A DNA stretch of 64,000 nucleotides from Actinomadura_E scrupuli (GCF_050971785.1 NZ_JBPCCU010000005.1:434001-498000); one strand, 5' to 3'; counted from the stretch's first letter, positions 47,370-56,033 are shown. Made by a program: numbers and translations. Notes: a model not told the origin generated them from the letters alone.

Positions 47370-48026
47370 TCAGCGCGGGGGCGCGAGCAGTACGTCGACG
47401 ATCTCGCGAAGCGGGCCGATCAGATCGTCGGATGTCGCGTCGCGCAGGGGCTGCAGGCCGACGGCGGACCGTACGACGGCGACGCCGACGCCCAGCGCGA
47501 CCAGGAGTTCCGCCCTCAGCAGGCGTTCGTCGTCGTCCTGCCCTTGCCGCGGGCCCGAGGCCTCGAGCACCTGCCGGCTGAAGTCCTGCAGGGCCTGCCG
47601 GCGCAGGCCGTCCACCCGCTCGTCGCCGGAGACGCGCAACAGCATCAGCACCGGGTGCTCGCCGAACTCCGGCCAGGCGCCGGCCGACAGCTGGTGGCTG
47701 AGGGCCTCGGCGAGCGCGGCCGGGTCCCGGGGGAACTCGCCCGCACCCCCCGGGAAGCGGGGTGTGGACGCCAGCGCCGCCTTGAACAGGCCCTCCTTCG
47801 AGTCGAAGTACCGCTTGATGAGCGCGAGGTTGACCCCGACGTCCGCGGCGACGTCCCGGAGCGTCGTGCGGTCGTAGCCAAGGCGGATGAACCGGGTGCG
47901 CGCGGCCTCCAGGAGCGCCTGACGGGTCGCCACCGCGTCCCGCCGCCGGCGCCCCCCGGCAGGCTCTCCGGGGGTACGCGGATCTGCGGCGTCGTCCGGA
48001 GACCCGCCGGTCTTCCTCGTCGCCAC
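47370..48026 (-). CDS. TetR-family transcriptional regulator
   Basis: A 218-residue repressor: helix-turn-helix ALLEAARTRFIRLGYDRTTLRDVAADVGVNLALIKRYFDSKEGLF (about residues 35-80) and an alpha-helical ligand domain. GTG 48026 was chosen because GGGGGAGG lies six bases before it; the frame is open to 48122. It is divergent from the cysteine-hydrolase-like gene, and the gap holds repeated AAGTAATCA motifs that are probably its operators. Confidence 0.87.
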   Translation of the reverse strand: MATRKTGGSPDDAADPRTPGEPAGGRRRRDAVATRQALLEAARTRFIRLGYDRTTLRDVAADVGVNLALIKRYFDSKEGLFKAALASTPRFPGGAGEFPRDPAALAEALSHQLSAGAWPEFGEHPVLMLLRVSGDERVDGLRRQALQDFSRQVLEASGPRQGQDDDERLLRAELLVALGVGVAVVRSAVGLQPLRDATSDDLIGPLREIVDVLLAPPR

Positions 48027-48102
48027 CGGCGACCTCCCCCGTACGTCGTCCCGCATGAGACTCCGGCATGCCGCCGCGGCACGGGCTCTGCGGCGGGCCA
48101 TC

Positions 48103-48170
48103 AAGTAATCATTCGTTGACATACCCCGGAGACACGGTTACGTTACCAAGTAATCAACTGATGACTTACT
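48103..48170. promoter_or_regulatory. Probable TetR operators in divergent gap
   Basis: AAGTAATCA occurs at 48103-48111 and again at 48148-48156; the second copy is followed by an inverted partner TGACTTACT (48162-48170). This AT-rich island stands out in a GC-rich gap and probably binds the TetR protein, controlling both it and the hydrolase-like gene. Confidence 0.6.
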
Positions 48171-48186
48171 CCCGTGTTACGGAAGG

Positions 48187-48744
48187 GTGACGGTGGCCGA
48201 GCAGGCTCTCCTCGTCATGGACGTCCAGCGTGTCGTCGTCGACCGCTATCCCGATCCCGCCTACCTGCCGCGCCTGCGCGAGGCGATCGGCGCCGCCCGG
48301 GCGGGCGGCGTTCCCGTGATCTATGTGGTCGTCGGGTTCCGGCCCGGATACCCGGAGATCAGCACCCGCAACAAGATGTTCGGTGGTCTCGCGCGCACCA
48401 CGGGAGCGCTCGGCGGCGAGCAGGCCACCCATGTCCATCCGGACGTGGCACCCGAGCCCGGCGACGTCGTCGTCACCAAGCGACGCGTCAGCGCCTTCGC
48501 GGGCAGCGACCTCGACATGGTCCTGCGGGCCGGCGACATCGATCACCTCGTCCTCACCGGCATCGCCACCAGCGGCGTCGTGCTGTCCACCCTGCGCCAG
48601 GCGGCCGACCTGGACTTCGGCCTCACCGTCCTGGCCGACGGATGCCTCGACGCCGACCCGGAGGTGCATCGGGTGCTCACGGAAAAGGTGTTCCCCCAGC
48701 AGGCGGACGTCACCACCGTGGCCGACTGGGCGGCGGCGCGCTGA
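48187..48744 (+). CDS. Isochorismatase-like cysteine-hydrolase-family protein lacking the catalytic Cys
   Basis: A 185-residue isochorismatase-fold protein. Asp12 (LVMDVQ) and Lys98 (VTKRRVSAF) of the Asp-Lys-Cys triad are present, but the Cys position in GIATSG-V-VLST is Val131. Nicotinamidase-type hydrolases need that Cys; isochorismatases proper do without it. A Cys-less TSGVVLST variant is, as I recall, widespread, so the protein may be functional in a different way. The GTG at 48187 follows GGAAGGG. Divergent TetR suggests ligand-induced expression. Confidence 0.85.
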   Translation: MTVAEQALLVMDVQRVVVDRYPDPAYLPRLREAIGAARAGGVPVIYVVVGFRPGYPEISTRNKMFGGLARTTGALGGEQATHVHPDVAPEPGDVVVTKRRVSAFAGSDLDMVLRAGDIDHLVLTGIATSGVVLSTLRQAADLDFGLTVLADGCLDADPEVHRVLTEKVFPQQADVTTVADWAAAR

Positions 48745-48841
48745 CGGCCTGGACGCGCCCGCCGTGGCCGCGGCGGACCGGCCATGAGGTCCAGCGCGAC
48801 TCCAGGCTCCGGTGAGTCCTTCGAGTCCGCGAGTGCCTTGA

Positions 48842-49282
48842 TCATGTCCGCAGCCGGGACCATACGACCTTGCCGCCGGAGGGCAGTGGGTGCACACCGC
48901 AGGCGGCGGACAGGGACTTGACGATGGTCAGGCCCCAGCCCCCGTTGCGGTCCCAGTGCTCCTCGCTGAGATCCAGGTCGCCGGGCTCGAGTTCGACGAC
49001 CGGCGGAGGATCGTGGGGGATCTCCGGGCTGGGGTCGGCGACTCCGATCACCACTCCGGAGGCGTCCCGGCTGCACCGGACGCCGATGCACTCGCCGGGA
49101 GGGGTGACGGCCACGGCGTTGGCCACCAGTTCGGACAGGATCAGGTGAGCGTCATACCTGGCGGCCTCACCCACACCCCAGGTGATCAGCCGTTGTTCGA
49201 CCAGGCTCCAGGCCAGTCCGGCCGCGGCCGGCGATGCCGACATCGGCATCCGTAGCTCATCCGCCCCCGTCGTGACGCACAT
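48842..49282 (-). CDS. ATP-binding anti-sigma-type protein (HATPase_c_2, AbaA-orfD-like)
   Basis: A 146-residue GHKL ATPase: LILSELVANAVAVT (N-box) and GGWGLTIVKSLSAACGVHPLPSGGKVVWSRLR at the end (G boxes). Such small ATPases resemble the SpoIIAB/RsbW kinase fold and abound in actinomycetes. Divergently placed beside a DUF5753 regulator and DUF397 genes, it completes the abaA/whiJ-like set of Streptomyces, which affects development and antibiotic production. A relic of its last 26 codons lies at 58774-58854. Confidence 0.88.
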   Translation of the reverse strand: MCVTTGADELRMPMSASPAAAGLAWSLVEQRLITWGVGEAARYDAHLILSELVANAVAVTPPGECIGVRCSRDASGVVIGVADPSPEIPHDPPPVVELEPGDLDLSEEHWDRNGGWGLTIVKSLSAACGVHPLPSGGKVVWSRLRT

Positions 49283-49374
49283 CGCGTATCACCCCTGTCA
49301 CGTTCCGTATTCGTGGGACAAGGGTGAATGCCGTGAGTTAGCTTGTCGCTGTTCCCTGGAACATCTGGAAGAAC

Positions 49375-50205
49375 GTGGAATGGTGGAGGCCGGTGAAGAA
49401 CGCTAGACCGTCACCGGACCCGAAGTCGTCCATGTGGGCGTGGATGGCTTATGAGCTGCGCTTTTGCCGAGTCCAGCGCGCTCTCTCGGGGCAGGACTTA
49501 GCCAAGATCTTGAACTGTGCCAGGTCTTCTGTTTCCAGGCTGGAAACCGGAGAGGCAAAGCTCGACGAGAAACAAGCGGTCGTGCTCGACAAGGCATGGG
49601 ATACCGGCGGCCGCTTCTCTCTGATGCTTTGGTATGCCCGCCTGGGGCATCACCCGGACTGGCTCAAGCAATACCTGGACATCGAGGCCACCGCCTCCGT
49701 GATCAAGATCTACGAGGCCATCGTGGTACCCGGTCTTCTCCAGCTACCGGAGTACGCACACGCTCTATTGGCATCGGGTGGTGTCCCCGACGTGGACGCG
49801 GCGGTGGAGCGACGTATGGCGAGACAGGCGATTCTCGACCAGGATCCTGCTCCCTTGTTGTGGATCCTGCTGAGCGAAGGTGTGCTCGACTGGCCGATCG
49901 GCGGACAAGAGGTCATGCGAAGGCAACTCGCCCGGCTTCTGGAGGCCGCGGAAATGCCCAACATCGGGATCCGGGTCGTGCCCAGGTCCGCAGGCGCTCA
50001 CGCCGGCGCGGACGGCAGTTTTATGATCATGACCGGTGAATACGGTGACATCGCTTACACGGAATCTCCCGGCGGGGGGAGGTTGGTGCCATCCGCCGTG
50101 GAGGTACGGTCCTACCAGACAAGGTACGACCGCATCGGGCAGCACGCGTTGCCTGAAAGGGCGTCACGGGACCTGATCAAGCAATTCATGGAGGCCATGA
50201 GATGA
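49375..50205 (+). CDS. Helix-turn-helix regulator with DUF5753 domain (WhiJ-like)
   Basis: A 276-residue protein: an Xre-type helix-turn-helix (about 25-80; LSGQDLAKILNCARSSVSRLETGEAKL) and a C-terminal DUF5753 domain (about 95-270; YEAIVVPGLLQLPEYAHALL and IRVVPRSAGAHAGADGSFMIM). GTG 49375 or GTG 49393 could be the start. It overlaps the first DUF397 gene by four bases. In Streptomyces these regulators act together with their DUF397 partner; some are also grouped as antitoxin-like (Scr1 family). Confidence 0.9.
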   Translation: MEWWRPVKNARPSPDPKSSMWAWMAYELRFCRVQRALSGQDLAKILNCARSSVSRLETGEAKLDEKQAVVLDKAWDTGGRFSLMLWYARLGHHPDWLKQYLDIEATASVIKIYEAIVVPGLLQLPEYAHALLASGGVPDVDAAVERRMARQAILDQDPAPLLWILLSEGVLDWPIGGQEVMRRQLARLLEAAEMPNIGIRVVPRSAGAHAGADGSFMIMTGEYGDIAYTESPGGGRLVPSAVEVRSYQTRYDRIGQHALPERASRDLIKQFMEAMR

Positions 50206-50396
50206 GCAGCCCGGTATGGCGTAAGTCCACCCGTAGCGGTGCACAGGAGGGGGCTTGTGTCGAGGTCGCCGGGCTTTCCGGGGTCGTCGGCGTACGGGAC
50301 AGTAAGAATCCGGGCGGGCCGGAGCTGGCCTTTCCTCCCGCTGCCTGGCACGCCTTCCTGGACGGGGTCAGGGCCGGTCGTCACGACTTGACCTGA
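50202..50396 (+). CDS. DUF397-domain protein, copy 1
   Basis: A 64-residue protein that is entirely a DUF397 domain: VWRKSTRSGAQEGACVEVAG, VVGVRDSKNPGGPELAFPPAAWHAF. It is coupled to the DUF5753 gene by ATGA overlap. DUF397 proteins are small partners or antagonists of the adjacent WhiJ-like regulator. A second copy follows 15 bases later. Confidence 0.93.
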   Translation: MSSPVWRKSTRSGAQEGACVEVAGLSGVVGVRDSKNPGGPELAFPPAAWHAFLDGVRAGRHDLT

Positions 50397-50411
50397 CATG
50401 GAGGCGATGTA

Positions 50412-50606
50412 ATGAGCCGTCCGGTATGGAGGAGAAGCAGTCGTAGTACCACGCAGGGTGGCGAATGTGTCGAGGTCGCCGGGCTTTCCGGGGTCGTCGG
50501 CGTACGGGACAGCAAGAACCCTGGTGGGCCGGAGCTGACCTTTCCTGCCGCCGCCTGGCACGCCTTCACCGACCGGATCAGGAGCGGCCATCACGACCTG
50601 GCCTGA
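50412..50606 (+). CDS. DUF397-domain protein, copy 2
   Basis: A 64-residue DUF397 protein, very similar to copy 1, including the shared core CVEVAGLSGVVGVRDSKNPG. The N-terminal ten residues and the C-terminus differ most, so this is a recent tandem duplication that keeps both frames. The two may give dosage or alternative partners to the single regulator. A third, truncated DUF397 relic lies at 58858-58929. Confidence 0.93.
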   Translation: MSRPVWRRSSRSTTQGGECVEVAGLSGVVGVRDSKNPGGPELTFPAAAWHAFTDRIRSGHHDLA

Positions 50607-50627
50607 CGCCGCTGCCGGAGCCCACGG

Positions 50628-51854
50628 TCACGGCGGCCCGCCCCGGCTCAGCAGGGTGGTCAGGGTGGGGGAGAACTCGGCGTGGAAGACCAGTGACGCG
50701 GCGCCGATGGAGGCGGCGTCGGTGCCGATCGGGGACAGCTCGACCGCGGTGGTGTGCAGGCGCCGGGCGATCGGCCGGCGCTCCAGAGCCCGCCTGATCG
50801 CGTCGCGGTACAGCTCTCCGACGCCGTCCGTGCCGTGCCCGCCGAGGACGATCAGGTCGATGTCGAGCAGGTTGACCACGGTGACCATGAGGCCGGCGAG
50901 GTGCCCCGCGACGGCCTCGATCACCGCCGCGGCGACCGGGTCACCGGCCAGCGCCGCCGTGCAGACGTCCTGGTGATCCAGCGTCGCGGGGTCGAGTGCG
51001 CTCGGTGCGCCGGCCGCCAACGCGGCCTTGGCGGCGGCCACGATCGCCGCGGGATTGCACAGTGTCTCGGCGCAGCCGCGGTTGCCGCAGTAGCAGTGCG
51101 GGCCGTCCGGCGCCACGCTCACATGGCCGAGCTCGGCGGCGTTGGCCGAACTCCCGCGGAAGACCTGGTGGCCCAGGAACAGCCCCCCGCCGATCCCGGT
51201 GCCCAGGTAGAGGTAGGCGAAGTTCGCGACCGCCCGGGCGATGCCCGCCCAGCGTTCGCCGATGGCGGCGGCCGTCGCGTCGTTGTCGACCGTCACCACG
51301 AGGCCGGTGGCCTCCTCCAGCAGCGGCTTGATCGGCACCTCGCGCCAGCGCGACAGCTGCGGGGGTGAGACCACGGTGCCGCGTTCCTGGTCGATGGGTC
51401 CCGGCACGCCGAGCCCGATGCCCAGCACCTTGCCGTGGGGCACGCCCGCCTCGGTGAGCAGCGCGCGCACGGTCCGGGCCATCTCGCGGATCACCTCGGC
51501 CGGCTCGGCGTCCGCGGGCACGGGCCGCCGCAGCGTGATGACCGGGCGCCCGGCCAGGTCGGCGACCACGTACGACAGCCGGGTCGGGTCGAAGTGGATG
51601 CCGACCGCGTACCCGGCCTCGGCGTTGATCCGCAGGATGGTGCGCGGTTTGCCGCCCGTCGACGCCGTGGCCCCGTCCTCCCTGACCAGGCCCTCGTCGA
51701 GCAGCCGCCGTACGATCCCGGAGACCGTCTGCGGGGTCAGCCCGGCGCGTTCGGCGATCTCCACCCGGCTGGTCCCGTCGGAGAGCTGGATCGCGTCGAG
51801 GACGACCGCGCGGTTGTAACTGCCCACCTTCGGCAGGTTCGTACCCCTCTGCAC
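50628..51854 (-). CDS. ROK-family (NagC/XylR-type) transcriptional regulator
   Basis: A 408-residue ROK repressor: N-terminal winged helix (RVEIAERAGLTPQTVSGIVRRLLDEGLV), sugar-kinase-like domain with DNDATAAAIGERW and GTGIGGGLFLGHQVFRGSSANAAELGH, and the zinc motif CYCGNRGCAETL. GTG 51854 (before QRGTNLPKVG, the family start) is preferred to ATG 51932 because a promoter reading in this direction occupies 51907-51936. It is divergent from a ribose/xylose-type ABC operon, which it presumably represses until a sugar binds. Confidence 0.9.
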   Translation of the reverse strand: MQRGTNLPKVGSYNRAVVLDAIQLSDGTSRVEIAERAGLTPQTVSGIVRRLLDEGLVREDGATASTGGKPRTILRINAEAGYAVGIHFDPTRLSYVVADLAGRPVITLRRPVPADAEPAEVIREMARTVRALLTEAGVPHGKVLGIGLGVPGPIDQERGTVVSPPQLSRWREVPIKPLLEEATGLVVTVDNDATAAAIGERWAGIARAVANFAYLYLGTGIGGGLFLGHQVFRGSSANAAELGHVSVAPDGPHCYCGNRGCAETLCNPAAIVAAAKAALAAGAPSALDPATLDHQDVCTAALAGDPVAAAVIEAVAGHLAGLMVTVVNLLDIDLIVLGGHGTDGVGELYRDAIRRALERRPIARRLHTTAVELSPIGTDAASIGAASLVFHAEFSPTLTTLLSRGGPP

Positions 51855-51899
51855 GCCGCTTCCCGCGCCCTTCGATTCGATCGCGGTCTCAGTGGACCG

Positions 51900-51936
51900 T
51901 TGACTTAGTAAAACAATTGGATTTACCTTCATTCAA
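51900..51936. promoter_or_regulatory. Overlapping divergent promoters and probable ROK operator
   Basis: Plus strand: TTGACT (51900-51905) and TACCTT (51924-51929), 18 apart, drive the ABC operon. Minus strand: TTGAAT (51936-51931) and TTTACT (51912-51907), 18 apart, drive the ROK gene. The two share an AT-rich island containing TTAGTAAAACAATTGG, a plausible ROK operator, so one repressor can shut both. Confidence 0.6.
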
Positions 51937-51971
51937 CGACATCCGCCTTACCAGGCCGGCAGGGGGTCCGC

Positions 51972-52742
51972 TTGAGCACCACTCCGCCACTGCTCGCGGC
52001 GTACGACATCGTCAAGCGATACGGCCACGTCGAGGCGCTGCGCGGAGCGGGCTTCACCGTCGACGCCGGTGAGGTGGTCGCGTTGATCGGCGACAACGGA
52101 GCCGGCAAGAGCACGCTGACCAAGGTGCTCTCCGGGGCGATCCGCCCCGACGGCGGGCACGTCGAGCTGGCCGGGGAGCGCATCGAGCTGCACAGCCCCC
52201 TGGACGCCCAGCGGTACGGGATCGAGACCGTCTACCAGGACCTCGCGCTCGCGTACGACCTGGACGCGGCGGCCAACCTGCACCTGGGCCGGGAGGTCTT
52301 CCGGGCGGGGCCGCTCCGCTGGCTCGGCGTCCTCGACAAGCCGGCGATGCGGCAGCGCGCCGAAGCGGCCTTCCGCGATCTGAAGATCAGCTTGCCGGAC
52401 GTGTCCGTACCGGTCGGCACGCTCTCCGGCGGCCAGCGCCAGTGCGTCGCGGTGGCCCGCGCGGTCGCCTTCGCCACCAAGGTCGTGTTCATGGACGAGC
52501 CGACCGCCGCGCTCGGCGTGGTGCAGCGCGGCCAGGTGCTGGACCTCATCCGGCGGATCCGCGACCAGGGCGTCGCGGTCGTGCTGATCAGCCACAACAT
52601 GCCCGAGGTGCTGGCCGTCGCGGACCGGGTCGAGGTGCTGCGCCTCGGCCGGCGGGTGGCCAGGCTGACCACGGACACGACCTCGATCGAGGAGCTCGTC
52701 TCCGCGATGACCGGTGGCCTGAACACCGAGGAGGGGGCATGA
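51972..52742 (+). CDS. Sugar ABC transporter ATP-binding protein (CUT2, single domain)
   Basis: A 256-residue ATPase: Walker A GDNGAGKST, Q-loop YQDLAL, signature LSGGQRQ, Walker B VVFMDEPT, His switch SHN. It is a single ATPase domain as in FrcA/XylG-short types rather than the duplicated RbsA. TTG 51972 is preceded by a G-rich stretch. It overlaps the permease gene (ATGA). Together with the permease and binding protein it makes a complete importer. Confidence 0.93.
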   Translation: MSTTPPLLAAYDIVKRYGHVEALRGAGFTVDAGEVVALIGDNGAGKSTLTKVLSGAIRPDGGHVELAGERIELHSPLDAQRYGIETVYQDLALAYDLDAAANLHLGREVFRAGPLRWLGVLDKPAMRQRAEAAFRDLKISLPDVSVPVGTLSGGQRQCVAVARAVAFATKVVFMDEPTAALGVVQRGQVLDLIRRIRDQGVAVVLISHNMPEVLAVADRVEVLRLGRRVARLTTDTTSIEELVSAMTGGLNTEEGA

Positions 52743-53779
52743 ACGCCGGAACCGAGGACCGCGTCACCGACGGCGGCGCGGCCGGGCCGGTGCCCGCCGC
52801 GGCGGGCCGGGGCGGGCTCGTCCGGCGGCTCGCGCGCACCAACACCCTGTGGACCTTCGGGGTGCTGTTCGGCCTGTCGGTGTTCTTCGCGGTCATGCGC
52901 CCGGGCGCGTTCGCCACCGCGTTCAACATCCGCAGCGTGTTCGGCAACTCCGCGGTGCCGATGGTGCTGGCGGTCGGCATGACGTACGTGATCATCACGG
53001 CCGGGATCGACCTGTCGGTCGGCTCGGTCCTGGTCTTCTCCGGGGTCGTCGGCGCCAAGGTGATGATCTGGGGAGGCGACGGCTGGGGCGTCATCGCGCT
53101 GGCCACGGTGGCGGCCATGGCGGCCGGGACCGGCTGGGGCGTGGTCAACGGCGTGCTGGTGACCAAGGGCCGGATCCCGCCCCTGATCGCCACCCTCGGC
53201 ACCTTCGGCATGGCCCTCGGCCTGGCCCAGGTGATCACCAACGGCAACGACGTCAACGCGCCCACCCGGCTGTCCGACGACGTCGGGAACAGGCTGCTGC
53301 TGGGCCAGATACCCGTGCTGGTGCTGATCGCCGGGGCGGTGGCCCTGCTGTTCGGCCTGCTGCTGTCGGCCACCCGGTTCGGACGGCACACGTACGCGAT
53401 CGGTTCCAACGCCGAGGCCGCGCGCCGGGTGGGCATCAAGGTCGACCGGCACGTCATCAAGGTCTACGCGCTGTCCGGCCTGCTCGCCGGCCTCGCGGGC
53501 ATGCTCAACCTGGCGAAGTTCGGCACGACCACCATCGGCAGCCACACCGACGACAACCTGTCGGCGATCGCGGGAGCGGTGTTGGGCGGCACCAGCCTCT
53601 TCGGCGGCTCCGGCTCGATCGTCGGCACCGTCATCGGGGTCCTCATCCCCGCCGTGGTCAACGACGGTCTGATCATCCTCGGCGTGCAGCAGTTCTGGCT
53701 GTTCGTCGCCGTCGGCGCGGTCCTCATCGTGGCGGTCTTCTTCGACCAGCTGCGCCGCAGGGTCCGGGACCAGCCGTGA
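52739..53779 (+). CDS. Sugar ABC transporter permease (RbsC-type, CUT2)
   Basis: A 346-residue permease with about nine or ten helices: NSAVPMVLAVGMTYVIITAGIDLSVGSV, PPLIATLGTFG, RFGRHTYAIGSNAEAARRVGIKVD and VLGGTSLFGGSGSI are typical of RbsC relatives. It is coupled to the ATPase gene. The cytoplasmic N-terminus is long and Gly/Ala-rich. Substrate is probably a pentose or similar monosaccharide, given the ROK regulator. Confidence 0.93.
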   Translation: MNAGTEDRVTDGGAAGPVPAAAGRGGLVRRLARTNTLWTFGVLFGLSVFFAVMRPGAFATAFNIRSVFGNSAVPMVLAVGMTYVIITAGIDLSVGSVLVFSGVVGAKVMIWGGDGWGVIALATVAAMAAGTGWGVVNGVLVTKGRIPPLIATLGTFGMALGLAQVITNGNDVNAPTRLSDDVGNRLLLGQIPVLVLIAGAVALLFGLLLSATRFGRHTYAIGSNAEAARRVGIKVDRHVIKVYALSGLLAGLAGMLNLAKFGTTTIGSHTDDNLSAIAGAVLGGTSLFGGSGSIVGTVIGVLIPAVVNDGLIILGVQQFWLFVAVGAVLIVAVFFDQLRRRVRDQP

Positions 53780-53856
53780 TCCGGCGGGCGGCCCGCGCTG
53801 AGGTGCCGCCAGGCACCCCCAGCCCCGTGCACGACCTTTCCCCCGAAGGAGGACAC

Positions 53857-54846
53857 GTGAAGCGGTACGTCTTCAGCGCCGTCGCGCTCGTGCTCGCAGC
53901 CGGCGCGGTGGCCGGCTGCGGTGACAGCGGTGACGGCGGCAGCGGCGGCAGCGCCGGTGGCGGCGGTCAGAAGAAGATCACCCTGATCCAGGGGGTGGCC
54001 AACGAGCCCTTCTACATCTCGATGTACTGCGGTGCCAAGCAGGAGGCCGCCGCCCAGGGGGTCCAGCTGGAGGTCACCGCGCCGCAGAAGTGGGACACCG
54101 CGATGCAGACCGCGGTCGTCACCGCGGTGACCGCGAAGCGGCCGAACGCGGTCCTGATCGCGCCCGTGGACAAGGAGGCGATGCGGGCCCCGGTCAAGGG
54201 CCTGGCCGACGCCGGCAGCAAGGTGATCTTCGTGGACACCGAGCTGTCCGACCCCTCACTGGGCCTGTCCCGGATCTCGTCGGACAACAAGCTCGGCGGG
54301 CAGCTCGGCGCGAAGGCGCTGGCCAAGCAGGTCGGCGACACCGGGAAGGTGATGGTGCTCTCTCCCAAGAAGGGCATCGCGACCACCGACGACCGGGTGC
54401 AGGGCTTCACCGACGAGATCACCGCGAACCATCCGAAGATCAAGGTGGTGTCGGTGCAGTACCCCGGTGACGACGCCGCCGCGGCGCAGAGCGTGGTGAC
54501 CGCCACCCTGGCGGCCAACCCGGACCTGGCCGGGATCTTCGCCGCCAACCTGGTCACCGGCCAGGGCGCGGCCGCCGCGGTCAAGGCGGGCGGCAAGACC
54601 GGCACGGTCAAGCTGGTCGAGTTCGACGCGAGCCAGACCCAGGTCGACGCGCTGCGGGCCGGCCAGGTGCAGGCGCTGATCAGCCAGGAGCCCCTCGACA
54701 TCGGCAGGCAGGGCGTACAGCAGGCGGTCGCCGCGCTGACCGGCAAGACCGTGCAGACGTCGATCAAGACGCAGCTGCTGGAGGTCAACAAGCAGAACGT
54801 CGACGACCCCCAGGTGGCCAAGTACCTCTACAAGTCCAGCTGCTGA
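53857..54846 (+). CDS. Sugar ABC transporter substrate-binding lipoprotein (RbsB-type)
   Basis: A 329-residue periplasmic-binding-fold protein: signal peptide ending in the lipobox VAGC, Gly/Ser linker, then ITLIQGVANEPFYISMYCGAKQEAAAQGV, ITANHP and GIFAANLVTGQGAAAAVKAGGKTG. GTG 53857 has AAGGAGG just upstream. It is third in the operon and is followed by a terminator. The sequence of its last eleven codons recurs as a relic at 57636-57668. Confidence 0.93.
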   Translation: MKRYVFSAVALVLAAGAVAGCGDSGDGGSGGSAGGGGQKKITLIQGVANEPFYISMYCGAKQEAAAQGVQLEVTAPQKWDTAMQTAVVTAVTAKRPNAVLIAPVDKEAMRAPVKGLADAGSKVIFVDTELSDPSLGLSRISSDNKLGGQLGAKALAKQVGDTGKVMVLSPKKGIATTDDRVQGFTDEITANHPKIKVVSVQYPGDDAAAAQSVVTATLAANPDLAGIFAANLVTGQGAAAAVKAGGKTGTVKLVEFDASQTQVDALRAGQVQALISQEPLDIGRQGVQQAVAALTGKTVQTSIKTQLLEVNKQNVDDPQVAKYLYKSSC

Positions 54847-54858
54847 CTGGTGTTCATC

Positions 54859-54890
54859 CGGAGCCGCGGTGCGGGGGCACCGTGGCTCCG
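54859..54890 (+). terminator. Terminator after ABC operon
   Basis: Fourteen-base arms (CGGAGCCGCGGTGC at 54859-54872 with its near-complement at 54877-54890, one G-T pair) around a four-G loop, twelve bases after the binding-protein stop. Confidence 0.82.
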
Positions 54891-55058
54891 GCGTAGGTCA
54901 GGCGTGCTGGATCACGGTGTCCCCGGCGGTCGATCGGCACTCCTGCCGCGGTGAACACCCCGGGAATGCGGTACGAGGTCGCCGCCGTACCGCCGGCGCC
55001 CTGGCCGAGGCCGGCGTCGAGGTGGCCACGGGACGGCCGGCCGAGCGTGGCCGGCCGT

Positions 55059-55511
55059 TCAGCCGGTGTGGGACCCGCCGTCGACGAAGCGGGCCAGCAG
55101 GCTGTTGAGCGTCGCCTGTTCCCGCGGGGTCAGGCAGTCCAGTAGCCGGTCGTTGACCTCACGGGCGACCCTCTGGGTGGCTGCCAGGGTCTCCCGGCCG
55201 GCCTCGGTGAGCACGACGGCGTGCGCGCGCCGGTCGCCCTCCGCGGGGCCGCGCACCACCAGGCCGCGCGTTTCCAGATCGTCGATCATCCGCACCATCG
55301 ACGACTTGTCGCTGCCGATCCTGTCGATGAGCTGGCGCTGAGTATGGGTTCCGCCCATGCCGAGGCTCAGCATCACCCCGTAGTGCCGGCTCTCGATGCC
55401 GTACGGGCGGAGCGCCTCGCTGAAGGACTTGGCCGCGCGCATGTGGGCGAGCCGCAGGAGGAGGCCGAGGGGGCGCTCATCGGCGTCCGGGCGCCCGGTG
55501 TCTGGAGTCAC
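55059..55511 (-). CDS. MarR-family transcriptional regulator
   Basis: A 150-residue winged-helix regulator: LGLLLRLAHMRAAKSFSEAL, THTQRQLIDRIGSDKSSMVRMIDDLETRGLVVRGPAEGDRRAHAVVLTEAG (recognition helix and wing with the DRR motif). It starts with GTG at 55511. It is divergent from a small membrane protein and multicopper oxidase operon and probably controls it. Ligand unknown. Confidence 0.9.
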   Translation of the reverse strand: MTPDTGRPDADERPLGLLLRLAHMRAAKSFSEALRPYGIESRHYGVMLSLGMGGTHTQRQLIDRIGSDKSSMVRMIDDLETRGLVVRGPAEGDRRAHAVVLTEAGRETLAATQRVAREVNDRLLDCLTPREQATLNSLLARFVDGGSHTG

Positions 55512-55595
55512 GGCTCTAGTGTAGATTGGCCAGAGATAGTTCCAACTGAGACTGTTTCTTACGAGAAATTGCCTCTAGAAACCAAAGGCGGGATC

Positions 55596-56033
55596 ATGGA
55601 TGGTCCACACCCCCGGCGCTGGACGCTGTGGCTCTTCCGGGGGACGGTCACCCTGGAGGCCGTCCTGGCCATCACCCAGGCGGCCCTGGCGGGAGGCTTC
55701 CTCTCCGGCCACTACGCCATGCTCGACATGCACGCCCTCGGGGCCAGCGCGACCGGCGTCACGGCGGTCGTGCAGACCCTCGCGGCCGTGCTGCTGTGGC
55801 GGCCCGGCGGCGGGCCCGGCTGGCCGGCGCTGGCCTCCGGCGCGCTCTTCGCCGCGGAGGCGGCACAGATCGTCCTGGGCTACGCCAGGGTGCTCGTCGT
55901 CCATGTCCCCCTCGGCGTCACGATCATCGGATGCGCCGTCCTGCTGCCGGTCTGGGCCTGGCGCACCGCTCCCGCGAGCAGACCCCCGGCGCCGGCGCGT
56001 ACGCGGCGGCCGCGGGTGGAGCAGCCGTCGTGA
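55596..56033 (+). CDS. Small four-helix membrane protein
   Basis: A 145-residue membrane protein with about four helices (residues 12-35, 45-68, 78-95, 102-120) and a basic Pro-rich tail. It has a DoxX-like or cytochrome-b-like size but no clear signature. The ATG at 55596 follows AGGCGGG. The GTG of the multicopper oxidase overlaps its stop codon, so the two proteins are made together. It could handle electrons or anchor the oxidase; this is inference from the coupling. Confidence 0.8.
   Translation: MDGPHPRRWTLWLFRGTVTLEAVLAITQAALAGGFLSGHYAMLDMHALGASATGVTAVVQTLAAVLLWRPGGGPGWPALASGALFAAEAAQIVLGYARVLVVHVPLGVTIIGCAVLLPVWAWRTAPASRPPAPARTRRPRVEQPS

Noticed and set aside
54891..55058. Short ORFs between the ABC operon and the MarR gene
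   Set aside because: No Shine-Dalgarno, no recognisable motif and GC-rich shadow composition; nothing supportable was found there.
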